In this document: positions 18,543-28,157 of the stretch, piece after piece
Position numbering within the stretch: position 1 is the stretch's first letter
Layout: each line of letters starts with the position of its first letter
From: Anderseniella sp.
GTDB taxonomy: Bacteria > Pseudomonadota > Alphaproteobacteria > Rhizobiales > Aestuariivirgaceae
Assembly: GCA_028289645.1 (NCBI GenBank)
Contig: JANQOK010000014.1
Coordinates: forward strand, 124,001 to 188,000
Reading direction: 5' to 3'
DNA length: 64,000 nt
Notes under the pieces: generated by a model
What the model saw: the letters and a program-made list of their open reading frames with translations, nothing else
The model's database searches: none
What the model was told of the DNA's origin: nothing
Translations under genes and position numbers: made by a program

Positions 18543-19421
18543 TCACCTATACCCATCGCCGTCCATAATTTGCTTAAGCAAGACGGCGAGCAAACCCATG
18601 GCAAAAACAGCAATGCCGAGCATCAGCATGGCCAGGCTGAAAATATACATTTCAAGAAAGTCAGGGTCAAAAACCCAAAATACAGCGCTAACAAAGCAAG
18701 AAAAAAAACACAATATACTCACAAAAGAAAACATTTTTAACGGATTATAGTACGTGACGACCTGTATAAGGTATTGCAGCGTCCTTATACTATCGGAAAA
18801 AAAGCGTACTTTACTCACTCCGTTTCTCGCATGATAGGAAATGGGGATATGCTTCACAAAACGACCTGTCATAATGTACGCCAGCGTCATTGATGTCGTG
18901 AAACTGAAAGTATCGCACAGGTGCGGAAAATATTCGGTTATGGTAGATTTTCCGAATATCCGAAAACCTGAATTTACATCTGGAACTCTCCGCCCACACG
19001 CCATTTGCACGAGTAGTTTCAGCAACAATCTCAACGGATATTTCTGCCATACCGATCCGTCGAACTCCTTTCCCGAACGAGCACCTATGACCAAGTCAAA
19101 CCCCTTCTCATAAGTTTCGAGAAGCAGCCCGACTTCATCTATCGGGTAGGTGTCATCGGCATCAACAATTACAATGGTATCGTGCTTGGCTTTGTTGATT
19201 CCGGTCTTCAAGGAACGCCCGTACCCAACATTTGAAGGATGTGAGATTACGGTGGCGCCGGTATCCGCGGCGAAATCCGCGGTCTGGTCGGTAGAACCAT
19301 CGTCCACCACGATTATCTCCGGGTCGAGATACCCTGCCGTCTCAAGCGCGCCGCGCACTTGCTCGACAGTACTGCGAATAACAGCATCTTCGTTAAATGC
19401 CGGTATGACGACAGACAGCAT
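18543..19421 (-). CDS. glycosyltransferase family 2 with C-terminal membrane helices
   Basis: A 292-residue GT2 enzyme: LSVVIPAFNEDAVIRSTVEQV at the N-terminus, IIVVDDGSTDQTA near residue 35, IVIVDADDTYPIDE near residue 88 (DxD metal site), and two membrane helices in the last 70 residues. It resembles the polyprenyl-phosphate-hexose synthase type and is a paralogue of the enzyme at 8.1 kb. GGAG lies 7 bases before the ATG. The C-terminal third is visibly richer in A and T than the neighbours (lysine AAA, phenylalanine TTT), hinting at a different origin or recombination inside the gene. Confidence 0.88.
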   Translation of the reverse strand: MLSVVIPAFNEDAVIRSTVEQVRGALETAGYLDPEIIVVDDGSTDQTADFAADTGATVISHPSNVGYGRSLKTGINKAKHDTIVIVDADDTYPIDEVGLLLETYEKGFDLVIGARSGKEFDGSVWQKYPLRLLLKLLVQMACGRRVPDVNSGFRIFGKSTITEYFPHLCDTFSFTTSMTLAYIMTGRFVKHIPISYHARNGVSKVRFFSDSIRTLQYLIQVVTYYNPLKMFSFVSILCFFSCFVSAVFWVFDPDFLEMYIFSLAMLMLGIAVFAMGLLAVLLKQIMDGDGYR

Positions 19422-19617
19422 TTCATATCTCCAGGGGAAGTGTCGCGGTTACGATAGCAAGACTCTGTAACAGGAACCAAAGGTAACAGGTGAATTGTTG
19501 TTCCGGGATGCTCCTGAACGGCCAAAATAATCCACTGGCTGTCTTGCCTGCCATGGGTTGAGCATTCGAGCCGCAAGGATTTCCGCGTCAGCAGCAATTG
19601 GATTTGCTCTAGCCAGT

Positions 19618-21483
19618 TTAAGCCGTTTTTCTTCCATGATCTGCGCCGTAAACAACATGGTTTCCCACTATCAAAAGATCAATTGCGCCTAATTCGAGGG
19701 CTTTTATTGCGTCCGCGGCCGATGCAACGATCGGCTCTTCGTGTAGATTGAAAGAAGTGTTGACCAGACAACCAAGTCCGGTCAACTCGTGAAAGCGTCG
19801 CAATATTTCATAGTACAAGGAATCGTCATCGGCGCCGACAATCTGAGGTCGCGCGGTACCGTCACTGTGGACAACTCCGGCAAGCCGCTCATGCCATTCA
19901 CGTTTCACGTCAATTGCGATGGTCATAAACCGACCGGGAACCGACGCCGCTGTCAATTTGCTGCCTTCGAACACTTCATTGACCATGTCTTCAAGCACAA
20001 CCGGCGCGAACGGCATGAAATCTGAACGGTTCAGTCGCTTGTTTATCCTGTCGTTGAAATCTTTACGACCCGGGTGGGCAAGTATCGATCTGTGTCCGAG
20101 CGCTCGTGGCCCAAACTCCATTGCGCCGCGTGCGATCCCGACAACCTTGTATTCGGCCAATGCCGAAGCCACGGTCTCGGCAATTTCATCCTCCTCAAAC
20201 TCGCGTGCGGTCAATTCAGCTCTTTCAAGAGCGGTTTCAATTTCATCCCGTTGGATGGACGGTCCGAAATAGGTACTGTGCATGGCGGAAACGGAAATGC
20301 GCGGCGCCTCAACCCGGTGTGCGACGCGAAGGCCGCCGCCAAGCGCCAGCCCTTCATCGCCCATGGCTGGTTGTATGAATATATTGTCGACCGGCAGACC
20401 ATCCAACACAGACTGATTGAGTTTAACGTTGGCAAAGACACCGCCGGCAAGAAGTAGTGTTCGGGTATCTGCGGCCGCCAGTTGATGAGTTATCCAGGAT
20501 AGGACCGTCGCCTCCAAAACCTCCTGCGCCGCTGCCGCGATGTCCGCCTTGTCTTTCATCGTCAGGAGCTCCCAGTCAAGGTCAAACGCCGAACCGATTT
20601 CCCGAATGAAATGACGGCGCAGAATGCTGCCCAGCAGTCCGTCCCAGGTGCTGGCCTTGATTGCAAGGTCAGTGAATGCCAGCAGCCGCAAGGGATCGAC
20701 CGACCGAAACCGAAACCGTTGCAGCATCGACTCGGCGACGGCTGAATGAATAGTGGGCCGTGTGCCGTCAAATCTGGTAAAAAGCAGCTGCTGCATGGCA
20801 TCCCGAAAACGGTCAGGATTGCCATGCGCCGCAAGGCCAGTGACCTTTCCTTCGTGTCGATTGATCGTAAAGCCCAACAATGAAGTGATGCAGCGGTAGA
20901 ACTTTCCCACCGAGCAGGACTCAGGCAGGGAAGCCATTTTCTCCATGATGCCATCCCTGCAGCGCCAAACCGAGCAGCTGGTCCGATCACCTTCTCCGTC
21001 AAGCGTAACTGCCAGGCCCTCACTGAATGGCGAACAGTAATATGCACTGGCTGCATGGGCCTCATGGTGCTCAATGAAGTCTATCGGGGCGTGAACACCA
21101 AGCGACTTCAGATGGTCGGTAACGAGGTGGCGGAAATCATTCTTCTTGCGAAACAAACGACAAAAGAGTTCCCACGCAACAGTCCACGCCATCTTCTTCT
21201 TGTTTCGGATCAGGGCGTCTTTTGCCTGGTAGTTGGCAAGGTACATGCACTGCGCAAAGGCATCCGTCGCCGAGCGCGATTCACATCGCTCTCCCACGGC
21301 GACGCGAGTGATGCGCGAGGGATGCACGACATCACTGAAGACGAGGCTCAGGGTCTTTTCAGGAATACCCCATTCGTTCTTGCGGCGGCTCAACCGCTCT
21401 TCTGAACAGGCAAATTTGATTCCACCGGACTCATCCAGCACGACGACGCTGCAATTGTGCGAAAACGACAGGCCGAGGATCAT
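19618..21483 (-). CDS. O-carbamoyltransferase (NodU/CmcH/TobZ family)
   Basis: A 621-residue carbamoyltransferase of full family length. The N-terminal Kae1-like domain opens MILGLSFSHNCSVVVLDESG; the metal-binding HHxAHA motif is seen as EHHEAHAASAYYCSPF near residue 140. The C-terminal YrdC-like half has the signature GAMEFGPRALGHRSILAHP near residue 445, and ends LVNTSFNLHEEPIV. These enzymes make carbamoyl adenylate from carbamoyl phosphate and ATP and pass the carbamoyl group to a hydroxyl, as in Nod factors and tobramycin. Here the acceptor is most likely a sugar of the locus glycan. Confidence 0.93.
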   Translation of the reverse strand: MILGLSFSHNCSVVVLDESGGIKFACSEERLSRRKNEWGIPEKTLSLVFSDVVHPSRITRVAVGERCESRSATDAFAQCMYLANYQAKDALIRNKKKMAWTVAWELFCRLFRKKNDFRHLVTDHLKSLGVHAPIDFIEHHEAHAASAYYCSPFSEGLAVTLDGEGDRTSCSVWRCRDGIMEKMASLPESCSVGKFYRCITSLLGFTINRHEGKVTGLAAHGNPDRFRDAMQQLLFTRFDGTRPTIHSAVAESMLQRFRFRSVDPLRLLAFTDLAIKASTWDGLLGSILRRHFIREIGSAFDLDWELLTMKDKADIAAAAQEVLEATVLSWITHQLAAADTRTLLLAGGVFANVKLNQSVLDGLPVDNIFIQPAMGDEGLALGGGLRVAHRVEAPRISVSAMHSTYFGPSIQRDEIETALERAELTAREFEEDEIAETVASALAEYKVVGIARGAMEFGPRALGHRSILAHPGRKDFNDRINKRLNRSDFMPFAPVVLEDMVNEVFEGSKLTAASVPGRFMTIAIDVKREWHERLAGVVHSDGTARPQIVGADDDSLYYEILRRFHELTGLGCLVNTSFNLHEEPIVASAADAIKALELGAIDLLIVGNHVVYGADHGRKTA

Positions 21484-21520
21484 TTTTTCTTCCAGATACG
21501 AGATGCTTCAAGATGATTTT

Positions 21521-22462
21521 TCAGGAGGGGCGAGGCTTGACCAAATGCAACATTGCGGCGGCGCCCAGGATGATGTCAGGCAGCAGGGTTGAGACCCGCG
21601 CCAGTGCAGCTACCGACAAGACAATGGGCATGGTCAGAGATGATGCCAGCCCCCAGACCAGTACACCTTCGCGCATGCCCAAACCCGCCGGCGCCCAGAT
21701 GCTGACCATGCCGATGGCCCACGCAATGGCGTAAAGCGAGACAATCTCAAACATCATCCAATAATCAAATGACGCGCCCAGCGCCAGCAGCCCCATACAC
21801 AACGCTGCGCCCGAGAGCAGTTTGGCCGCGAGAGCGAAAAGGATCAGCATGACGTTCCGTCCCCAGGTCTCTGAAACGAGGCCTGGTCGAGATGCAAGTT
21901 TCAGCAGCCATGCTACAAATCTGGGATGTGCCGCAAAAATCAGCCCAACGACTGCCACACAAGGTATCAGTACAGCCAGTATCCTTTGTTCGCTCAGTTG
22001 GTAGACAATATAGTAGGATCCAGTTGCCAGACTGGTCAGCAGTATCAGCATTGTGTCCACGAAAAGAGCCGCTCCAGTTCGAATTCTGGACACGCCATCT
22101 AACTTGTTCAACTCAACCCGAAGCACTCCGCCCCAAATTCCTCCTGGCGCGTATGCCGCGAGATTTGACAAAAAGAAAACCCTCAAGTGCTTTGCTACAA
22201 GCGCCGGTGTCAACTGAACTCCGCCAATGCTCACCGCGAGTGTCCAGCGTAACCCGCCAATCACTCGCCGAACGAACTCAATTACAAGCATTGCAACCAG
22301 CCATCGCCAGTCAACCGTCTGAAATTGTGCAAACATCTCTGGCAATAGATGTTCTGACTGCAATGCAAGGACAACTGCAATCGCAGCGAGCCAAAAAATC
22401 TGCAAACAGGTTATGAAACGTGCTCGGGACGAACGCGGGATGGCGGCACCCTGCTTTGTCAC
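21521..22462 (-). CDS. second LPG-synthase-TM/UPF0104 family membrane protein
   Basis: 313 residues, about seven helices, with FFLSNLAAYAPGGIWGGVLRVELNK near residue 95 and MVSIWAPAGLGMREGVLVWGLA near residue 255, the two conserved segments of the AglD/UPF0104 family. It starts with GTG 9 bases after the preceding gene of the run. Two such proteins in one operon suggest two lipid-linked intermediates, or one intermediate and one phospholipid substrate; this is inference. Confidence 0.78.
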   Translation of the reverse strand: MTKQGAAIPRSSRARFITCLQIFWLAAIAVVLALQSEHLLPEMFAQFQTVDWRWLVAMLVIEFVRRVIGGLRWTLAVSIGGVQLTPALVAKHLRVFFLSNLAAYAPGGIWGGVLRVELNKLDGVSRIRTGAALFVDTMLILLTSLATGSYYIVYQLSEQRILAVLIPCVAVVGLIFAAHPRFVAWLLKLASRPGLVSETWGRNVMLILFALAAKLLSGAALCMGLLALGASFDYWMMFEIVSLYAIAWAIGMVSIWAPAGLGMREGVLVWGLASSLTMPIVLSVAALARVSTLLPDIILGAAAMLHLVKPRPS

Positions 22463-22471
22463 CTGTTGAAC

Positions 22472-23332
22472 CTAGATCTGCAACGGCGGCAACACACCAC
22501 CGTGCGCCATATCGGGAACATCGATGCTGCGGACTTCACAAACGCCACCTGAAAATCCAAGGTTTATTGACCGTATCAGTTTCCAGTCCTTCGAGTACAC
22601 TTTCAATACTCCAATCGTCAACCACCGGTTGCTCCGGCTGGCTTTGGCCGAAACACCGATTACGTTGCGATGTTCTCCCAACGATACACCACGTGGAAAC
22701 CCGCCCGTTTCAACTATGATTTCGCCTTCCAGCGTTTCAAGACGTCCGGCGCTCGAATTGCAAACACCCAACCCGTTCTTGTAGGGCCAGATATTGTGCA
22801 CATGCTTGCCGATCTTATGTCGTCGCACGAGCTCGCGTTGCGGGTAGGTAAACTCCCAGACCTCGCTCGGTCCATTATTGTGCGCGACCAGATACAGCCG
22901 GTCGTCACTAAACCATATCGAATTGAAGTGATGGACGTCCGTTCCGTGGTGCGCTGGGTCGTCCGAAGGGTACCATGTCTCGCATTGCTGCCCGTCCATG
23001 ATGACATAACCATCTTCTCGCGAGCATGCCAAATACAACTTGCCATCATGAAATGCCGCCTGATGTATGCCCCCGGCCGAAACAGAAAACTCCCTGCAGG
23101 AAGTTCGCCTGAGGCGTGAATCGAAGGTGATCAGTCTGGGGCGTTCGATGTGGCTTGTCGGCATGTACCAGGGATACCAGCGCGAACCTACATAGATCTG
23201 AGACTCGTCCCACGTAATTCCGTAATAGAGCCCGTGTTTCTTATCGATGACCTCCCTCCTGCCGGTGTTTACATCAACCAGAAAAAGGCATCGCGATGTG
23301 CCGACCAACACTCGATCAGGGACGGTATTCAT
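22472..23332 (-). CDS. beta-propeller-like protein of unknown function
   Basis: A 286-residue protein with repeated short beta-strand blades ending in aromatic-rich turns (KHGLYYGITWDESQIYVGSR, GGIHQAAFHDGKLYLACS, VHHFNSIWFSDDRLYLVAHN, HVHNIWPYKNGLGVCNS), about one every 45 residues. That suggests a five- to seven-bladed propeller. No signal peptide from the chosen start, so probably cytoplasmic. I chose the ATG with GGAG 8 bases upstream; the frame is open 28 codons further. It may be a sugar-binding or glycan-processing helper, but no function can be given. Confidence 0.6.
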   Translation of the reverse strand: MNTVPDRVLVGTSRCLFLVDVNTGRREVIDKKHGLYYGITWDESQIYVGSRWYPWYMPTSHIERPRLITFDSRLRRTSCREFSVSAGGIHQAAFHDGKLYLACSREDGYVIMDGQQCETWYPSDDPAHHGTDVHHFNSIWFSDDRLYLVAHNNGPSEVWEFTYPQRELVRRHKIGKHVHNIWPYKNGLGVCNSSAGRLETLEGEIIVETGGFPRGVSLGEHRNVIGVSAKASRSNRWLTIGVLKVYSKDWKLIRSINLGFSGGVCEVRSIDVPDMAHGGVLPPLQI

Positions 23333-23443
23333 TAGAAGCTCTCCAAGAAGATGATTGTGTCGCAGCCGACAGAAGCAACATATGCGGGTCGACAAAGTCC
23401 GCATATGAAGTTTCAAGGCCTGGAAACAAACGGCATCCGCTGG

Positions 23444-25636
23444 TCATGCACTTTCGTCCTTCTGCCGTGCGCCATCCGGGTGGCCCAGCGGGCGGCAGAT
23501 TTCAGATGCTCGGATTGCCGCAAGGCTCGACGAAAAGTAGAGATCGACGTCACGTGGCTCACGCTCGCCAAGCGACAGCAGGAAGTCGCGAATCTGACCT
23601 GCATGCCCCTTGTCCAGCGATGGGAAAGCAGGCGCGCGGGGAAGAAAGCTGCCATTCGAATACCTGACGGATTTGTAATCGGTCAGAACCGCGGACCGCC
23701 CTGCGCAATGTACCTCAACAGCTTCGTCGGCGAAACTTTTCGCTCCGTTTGAAACATATTGAACCGCCGCGATCGAGCCGTCCTTGTACTGCAGGGAGAT
23801 ATGCGCCGTGTCAGCCAGAACCGCCCCGCAATTACCACCCAACGAAATTCCCGTTACCGTTTCGGGAGCAGCTCCAACGAGCCAGTTGCAAAAATCTATA
23901 TGATGACAGGCCTCGCCGATGATGACGCCGCCACCTTGCCTGTCATCATGCAGCCAGTGATCGCGCGCACGATAACCAACGTTGGCGCGATATGTAATCG
24001 AGAGCGGTGCCGAACGCGGTTCAAAAAAATCCCGAAGTCTCCTGGCATGCTTGGAAAATCGACGGTTGAAACCGACCATGAGCTGACACCCGCTGCCGTT
24101 CCAGGCATCCCTCACTTGCTCAAGCTCAACCCGGTTCAATGCCAGAGGTTTTTCAACAAATACATGTTTGCCCGCGCGCAGCGCGTCTGCTGCAAGCTGT
24201 GCATGCGAGTCGTGACGAGTCAGAATGAAAACGCAGTCCGTATCGCTGTCATCAAGCACTTCATGTGGCTCGGCCGCTGAATACTCAAACCCATACTTTG
24301 TCCCAAGTGCCGTCGCCCGCAATCCGGTAGCGGACGCGATGCCACGCAGTCGAACCTGTTTTTCTTTGGCCAGTAGCGGCAGGAATTCATTCGTTGCGTA
24401 ACTGCCTGCACCGATCACACCTATGTTCGGCCCTTTCGACGAATTGAGCTTCCGCCTGAGACTGACACGCTGTCCATCCGGTGGCCGAAGCGTTGGCGCA
24501 CCGTTTGTGGGCACCGGATACCTCAGTATCACGGCAGTGCACCTTTCGTTACCGGCGCCCGTGATGAGATCAAATGCCGCCGGTGCCTCATCGATATCAA
24601 ATTCATGTGAAATCAGCTCATCGACAGAAATTGCCCCTGTCACGGCAAGGTGGGCGAATGCATCCATGTTTCGGTTTTCCGTCCAGCGCACATAGCCGAC
24701 CGGATAGTCATGCCCTTTCAACTCGTACTGGTCGTCACCGGTCCCGGGTCCATAGCCCATGGATGTCAGCAGTTCGAGCTCCTTGTAGAGATATGTCTCT
24801 CTCGGAGCATCCATCTCCGTCCGGCCAACGACAACTACACGACCTTTGATGCGGGCAATCTGTCCCGCCAATGCAACGGGACCATTGTCATCGGTTCCCG
24901 CAGCCACAAACACCGCATCTGCTCCTTGTCCAGTGCTGAAGTTCTGAACGTCAGTCTGTAGGGTATCGGATGAAACCAGAGCTCCGGCTTCCAAACCATG
25001 ATCCATCCCAAGCGCCAATCGCATAGGATCCTTATCAACACCAAACACTCGGCATCCGGCAGCTCGAAGCAACGTAGTTAACAGCACGCCGACCAAACCC
25101 AGACCGATTACCACAACTCTTTCACCAAGCTGCGCTTTTGAAACGCGCAATGCCTGCACAGCAATTGCGCCGATAGTTGTGAACACCGCGTGACGCAGAT
25201 CGGCATCTTTCGGAAGCTTCACACACAGGTTTTTGGGCACACAGACCACTTCCGCATGATTGGCATAGCCGGCACCACCACAGGCGACCTGATCGCCGAC
25301 TGCAAACTCGGCCACATCGGGCGCCACCGCTTCCACGATACCTGAACTGCAATATCCAAGGGCGATGGGCACATCGAGAGCTCGGTTTGCAACCGACAAT
25401 GCAGTTAAGGGACCTTGACGAAGCGCCAGATCAATCACCTTGCGTGCATGTTCTGGTCGCGCACGAGCTTTCCCAATCAGCCCCATCTTGCCGAGTCGTA
25501 CGGTGCCGGCCTCAGTCCCCTTACTAATGAGCGAGTAGTGGTTGCGGATCAGCACAGTACCCGGTCGCAAGATCGGCGGAGGAACATCGGCAACCGAAAT
25601 CGCACCCGTTTTCAGATTTTCAATGACCTGTTTCAT
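23444..25636 (-). CDS. bi-domain oxidoreductase: zinc-type MDR fused to Gfo/Idh/MocA
   Basis: A 730-residue fusion. Residues 1-360 are an alcohol-dehydrogenase-like MDR protein (PPPILRPGTVLIRNHYSLISKGTE, then VVVIGLGLVGVLLTTLLRAAG, a Rossmann site). Residues ~385-730 are a Gfo/Idh/MocA oxidoreductase (NIGVIGAGSYATNEFLPLLAK, then GKHVFVEKPLALN, the EKP motif, and GGVIIGEACHHIDFCNWL with the catalytic HH-D pattern). The fusion is a recurrent architecture in polysaccharide loci, often beside heparinase-type and asparagine-synthase genes, and is thought to oxidise and reduce a sugar nucleotide. The start MKQVIENLKTG fits family practice; an ATG 24 codons upstream is also open. Confidence 0.85.
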   Translation of the reverse strand: MKQVIENLKTGAISVADVPPPILRPGTVLIRNHYSLISKGTEAGTVRLGKMGLIGKARARPEHARKVIDLALRQGPLTALSVANRALDVPIALGYCSSGIVEAVAPDVAEFAVGDQVACGGAGYANHAEVVCVPKNLCVKLPKDADLRHAVFTTIGAIAVQALRVSKAQLGERVVVIGLGLVGVLLTTLLRAAGCRVFGVDKDPMRLALGMDHGLEAGALVSSDTLQTDVQNFSTGQGADAVFVAAGTDDNGPVALAGQIARIKGRVVVVGRTEMDAPRETYLYKELELLTSMGYGPGTGDDQYELKGHDYPVGYVRWTENRNMDAFAHLAVTGAISVDELISHEFDIDEAPAAFDLITGAGNERCTAVILRYPVPTNGAPTLRPPDGQRVSLRRKLNSSKGPNIGVIGAGSYATNEFLPLLAKEKQVRLRGIASATGLRATALGTKYGFEYSAAEPHEVLDDSDTDCVFILTRHDSHAQLAADALRAGKHVFVEKPLALNRVELEQVRDAWNGSGCQLMVGFNRRFSKHARRLRDFFEPRSAPLSITYRANVGYRARDHWLHDDRQGGGVIIGEACHHIDFCNWLVGAAPETVTGISLGGNCGAVLADTAHISLQYKDGSIAAVQYVSNGAKSFADEAVEVHCAGRSAVLTDYKSVRYSNGSFLPRAPAFPSLDKGHAGQIRDFLLSLGEREPRDVDLYFSSSLAAIRASEICRPLGHPDGARQKDESA

Positions 25637-25708
25637 CTTTTTGGAAATCGCGCCCCCGTATGCTTCTTGCTCAGAACGATGAAAATCCAGCCGGGCTACG
25701 GGTTCCAT

Positions 25709-26148
25709 TCAGACTTGCCGGTAAACTCGTCCAAACGCAGATCACCAGATCAAATTGAGTACCAGCGCCGATTTCCAAAAGCAACGGCTACATCAACTAT
25801 TGCCGGTGTTGTGGTCTGTTTTATCCGACCGCAGAAGGCCGCGGGTATCACAAGGCGTTTGGACAACTGTCGAGGACATGATGCATGCCTGAGCTTCGTT
25901 ATGAATTACGCAGCACGCCGTTATCATACCAAGTTGCAGAAAATGGTCAGAGATCTGGAGGGCTGTGTAGGAAAAAGTGGTTGCCGGCTTAAACCCGTCA
26001 CCAACAACCGTTCGGCGCAGCGGGTGCTGAAGCCACGATGCCGCACCGCGCCGAAAACACACGCGATACATTGGAACTGAGTGGTTCGGGCCGAGGCTCA
26101 ATGACCAAAAAAAGCATTAAAGTTCCCTGACAACGATCGCAGCCTGCT
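25709..26148. other. intergenic region upstream of the seven-gene minus-strand run
   Basis: About 440 bases between the ABC exporter stop and the oxidoreductase gene. Open frames here (for example 25793-26101 on the minus strand) are rich in Cys, His and Arg without family patterns and are not credible genes. It should hold the promoter for the carbamoyltransferase run; no clear repeat or terminator was found. Confidence 0.45.
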
Positions 26149-27897
26149 TCAGCTTGACGTGCCGACCAACTGCTTTTCAGGCTCCCGATCAGTGGGTACG
26201 GGAGTCACATGCCCATCTTGCACTTCGTAGAGCCGAGATGCGATTTTCGTCCAGGCAGGACGGTGGGTAATTGCAACAATGGTGTACTTGCTCCCCAATC
26301 CGGCTATGTTCCTGCATATTGCTGCCTCGGTATGCTCGTCCAGCGCGCTGGTTACCTCATCCAGGACCAACAATGTCGGTTGCCGGACAAGCGCACGTGC
26401 AAGAGACAACCGTTGTCTCTGACCACCCGACAACTTACTGCCCATATTGCCTATGTGGGTTTCAAGCTTTTGTGGCAGCTCCTGTATGAAGTCTTCCGCT
26501 CCCGCTGCACGCAGAGCCGACCATACTTCATCACTTGATATGGTGTCGTCTCCGAGAGTGACATTGTCATACACCGAACCGTGAAGCAGGGTAAGTTCTT
26601 GGGGAACATAACCCATACTGTTTCGCCAGCTGCGAATATCAACTTCATCGATGGGAACACCATCTATGCTGATCTCCCCGTCGCCGGTCGACAACAAGCC
26701 TATCAGCAGGTCTATGATCGTAGTTTTACCGGCGCCGGAAGGACCAAGCAGTACGGTCACCTCACCTGCCACAATATCCAGACTCACATTCTTCAAGACC
26801 GGCGTCTGATCATAGGCAAAGCTCACATTGGCGAACGAGCACTTGTTCTGCAGCTCGATGCGTTTGGACCCCCTACTCGATTCTACATTGGTCTCGGCTT
26901 GCTCAATCATGCCCATCAAGGAGAAATACGCACCTTGAGCGACAGCCGCATTCTGAAGATGCACCTGAATATGCTTAACCAGGGTAATCACCTGATAATA
27001 AATGATGCCAAGCACCAACAGGTCCGAAAGGGGAATCTCAACGATTTGTATACCGACATAGAAGCCCGCTATGATCGTTAGCGCAATCATTATGTCTTGA
27101 CCATGATTCAAGGCGTACCTGGCCACGATCATCATGAAGTACACACCGCGCAGTTCATTGACGAGTTCATGGAACAACTGAGCGAATGGACGGCTCCTGC
27201 CCATGGACTTGATTGCCTTCATGTTTGCTACTGCATCCTGGACTTTGGACCCCAGCAACCCCGCCCGCTCCCACTGTTTCTCCCCGGCCTCCCTCGCATA
27301 TTTGATCATCTTGTAGAGAGGGGCGGAGATGATCACCGCGGCAAATGTCGTGATAACGACCATGTAGCCGGAAACCAGTGTTGCCGCGGTTAGGAGCGCA
27401 ACTGCTTGTATTGTAGTAACCAGCACCATGGCACATGCGAGATACGCCTCACCCGCATGCATCGTCTGAGAACCGATCGAGTTGGCAATATGGCCGGGCG
27501 GGAGATTCACAAAATAGCTCCAGCGCGCCTTCATCATTTTGCTGAGCAGTCGATCACGGATCTCCGCCTGGACGGAAGCGACCGAAGACGCAACATAAAC
27601 CATTGAAGCCAAGGCGAGCAGGGACTTAAGGGTTAGGAACACACCAAGAAAGATGACAAAAGTGGCTAGCGTCGGATCAAAACCAAAGAACTCCACGACA
27701 TCGACAATTATCTGATTCAAACGTGAGTCACTTGACACCCCGTCTCCACCAATCTGGCCTATAGTGGGTAGAATGGCGCCCATACTCATCATGTTCATGA
27801 AACCGGCAATCAGCACGCACATGAGCACCGACCACGGACGTGCGCCCGGGGCATTGAAGAATATCTCAATCAGTTTGCTCTTTGCCAGGAGTTTCAA
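26149..27897 (-). CDS. ABC exporter half-transporter (permease fused to ATPase)
   Basis: 582 residues: a six-helix membrane domain (residues ~20-320) followed by an ATPase domain with Walker A LLGPSGAGKTT near residue 378, Q-loop YVPQELTLLHGS, signature LSGGQRQRLSLARAL near 480, and Walker B LLVLDEVTSALDE. It is the MsbA/PglK-type type IV exporter that works as a homodimer. In this setting it most likely flips a lipid-linked glycan. It is also the only exporter ATPase in the window, so use by the lanthipeptide 12 kb away cannot be excluded. Confidence 0.88.
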   Translation of the reverse strand: MKLLAKSKLIEIFFNAPGARPWSVLMCVLIAGFMNMMSMGAILPTIGQIGGDGVSSDSRLNQIIVDVVEFFGFDPTLATFVIFLGVFLTLKSLLALASMVYVASSVASVQAEIRDRLLSKMMKARWSYFVNLPPGHIANSIGSQTMHAGEAYLACAMVLVTTIQAVALLTAATLVSGYMVVITTFAAVIISAPLYKMIKYAREAGEKQWERAGLLGSKVQDAVANMKAIKSMGRSRPFAQLFHELVNELRGVYFMMIVARYALNHGQDIMIALTIIAGFYVGIQIVEIPLSDLLVLGIIYYQVITLVKHIQVHLQNAAVAQGAYFSLMGMIEQAETNVESSRGSKRIELQNKCSFANVSFAYDQTPVLKNVSLDIVAGEVTVLLGPSGAGKTTIIDLLIGLLSTGDGEISIDGVPIDEVDIRSWRNSMGYVPQELTLLHGSVYDNVTLGDDTISSDEVWSALRAAGAEDFIQELPQKLETHIGNMGSKLSGGQRQRLSLARALVRQPTLLVLDEVTSALDEHTEAAICRNIAGLGSKYTIVAITHRPAWTKIASRLYEVQDGHVTPVPTDREPEKQLVGTSS

Positions 27898-28157
27898 AGC
27901 TCAATGCCCGAATTTGGTCATGTGTCCGTAGCGGTCATCTTGTGATCCAACCAGCGGACTATCAGTCTGCAATTCATGAGTTAGGGTTTCAACAGGATCC
28001 GATTGTGCATAGACATTTTTGGAAAGGCCAGTGTGCATCGATACCATCCCAATCCTGCAGCCAAGAAGCTCCGGAAACGGTTACTATATTCACGGCAAAT
28101 CCGCAAAGGCGAAATCGATTGCAGGCGCCACAGCAACCTGTTTCGTCACTTTCTGGC

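Noticed and set aside
25793-26101. 102-codon minus-strand frame in the gap beside the ABC exporter
   Set aside because: Cys/His/Arg-rich composition, no ribosome binding site and no family pattern.
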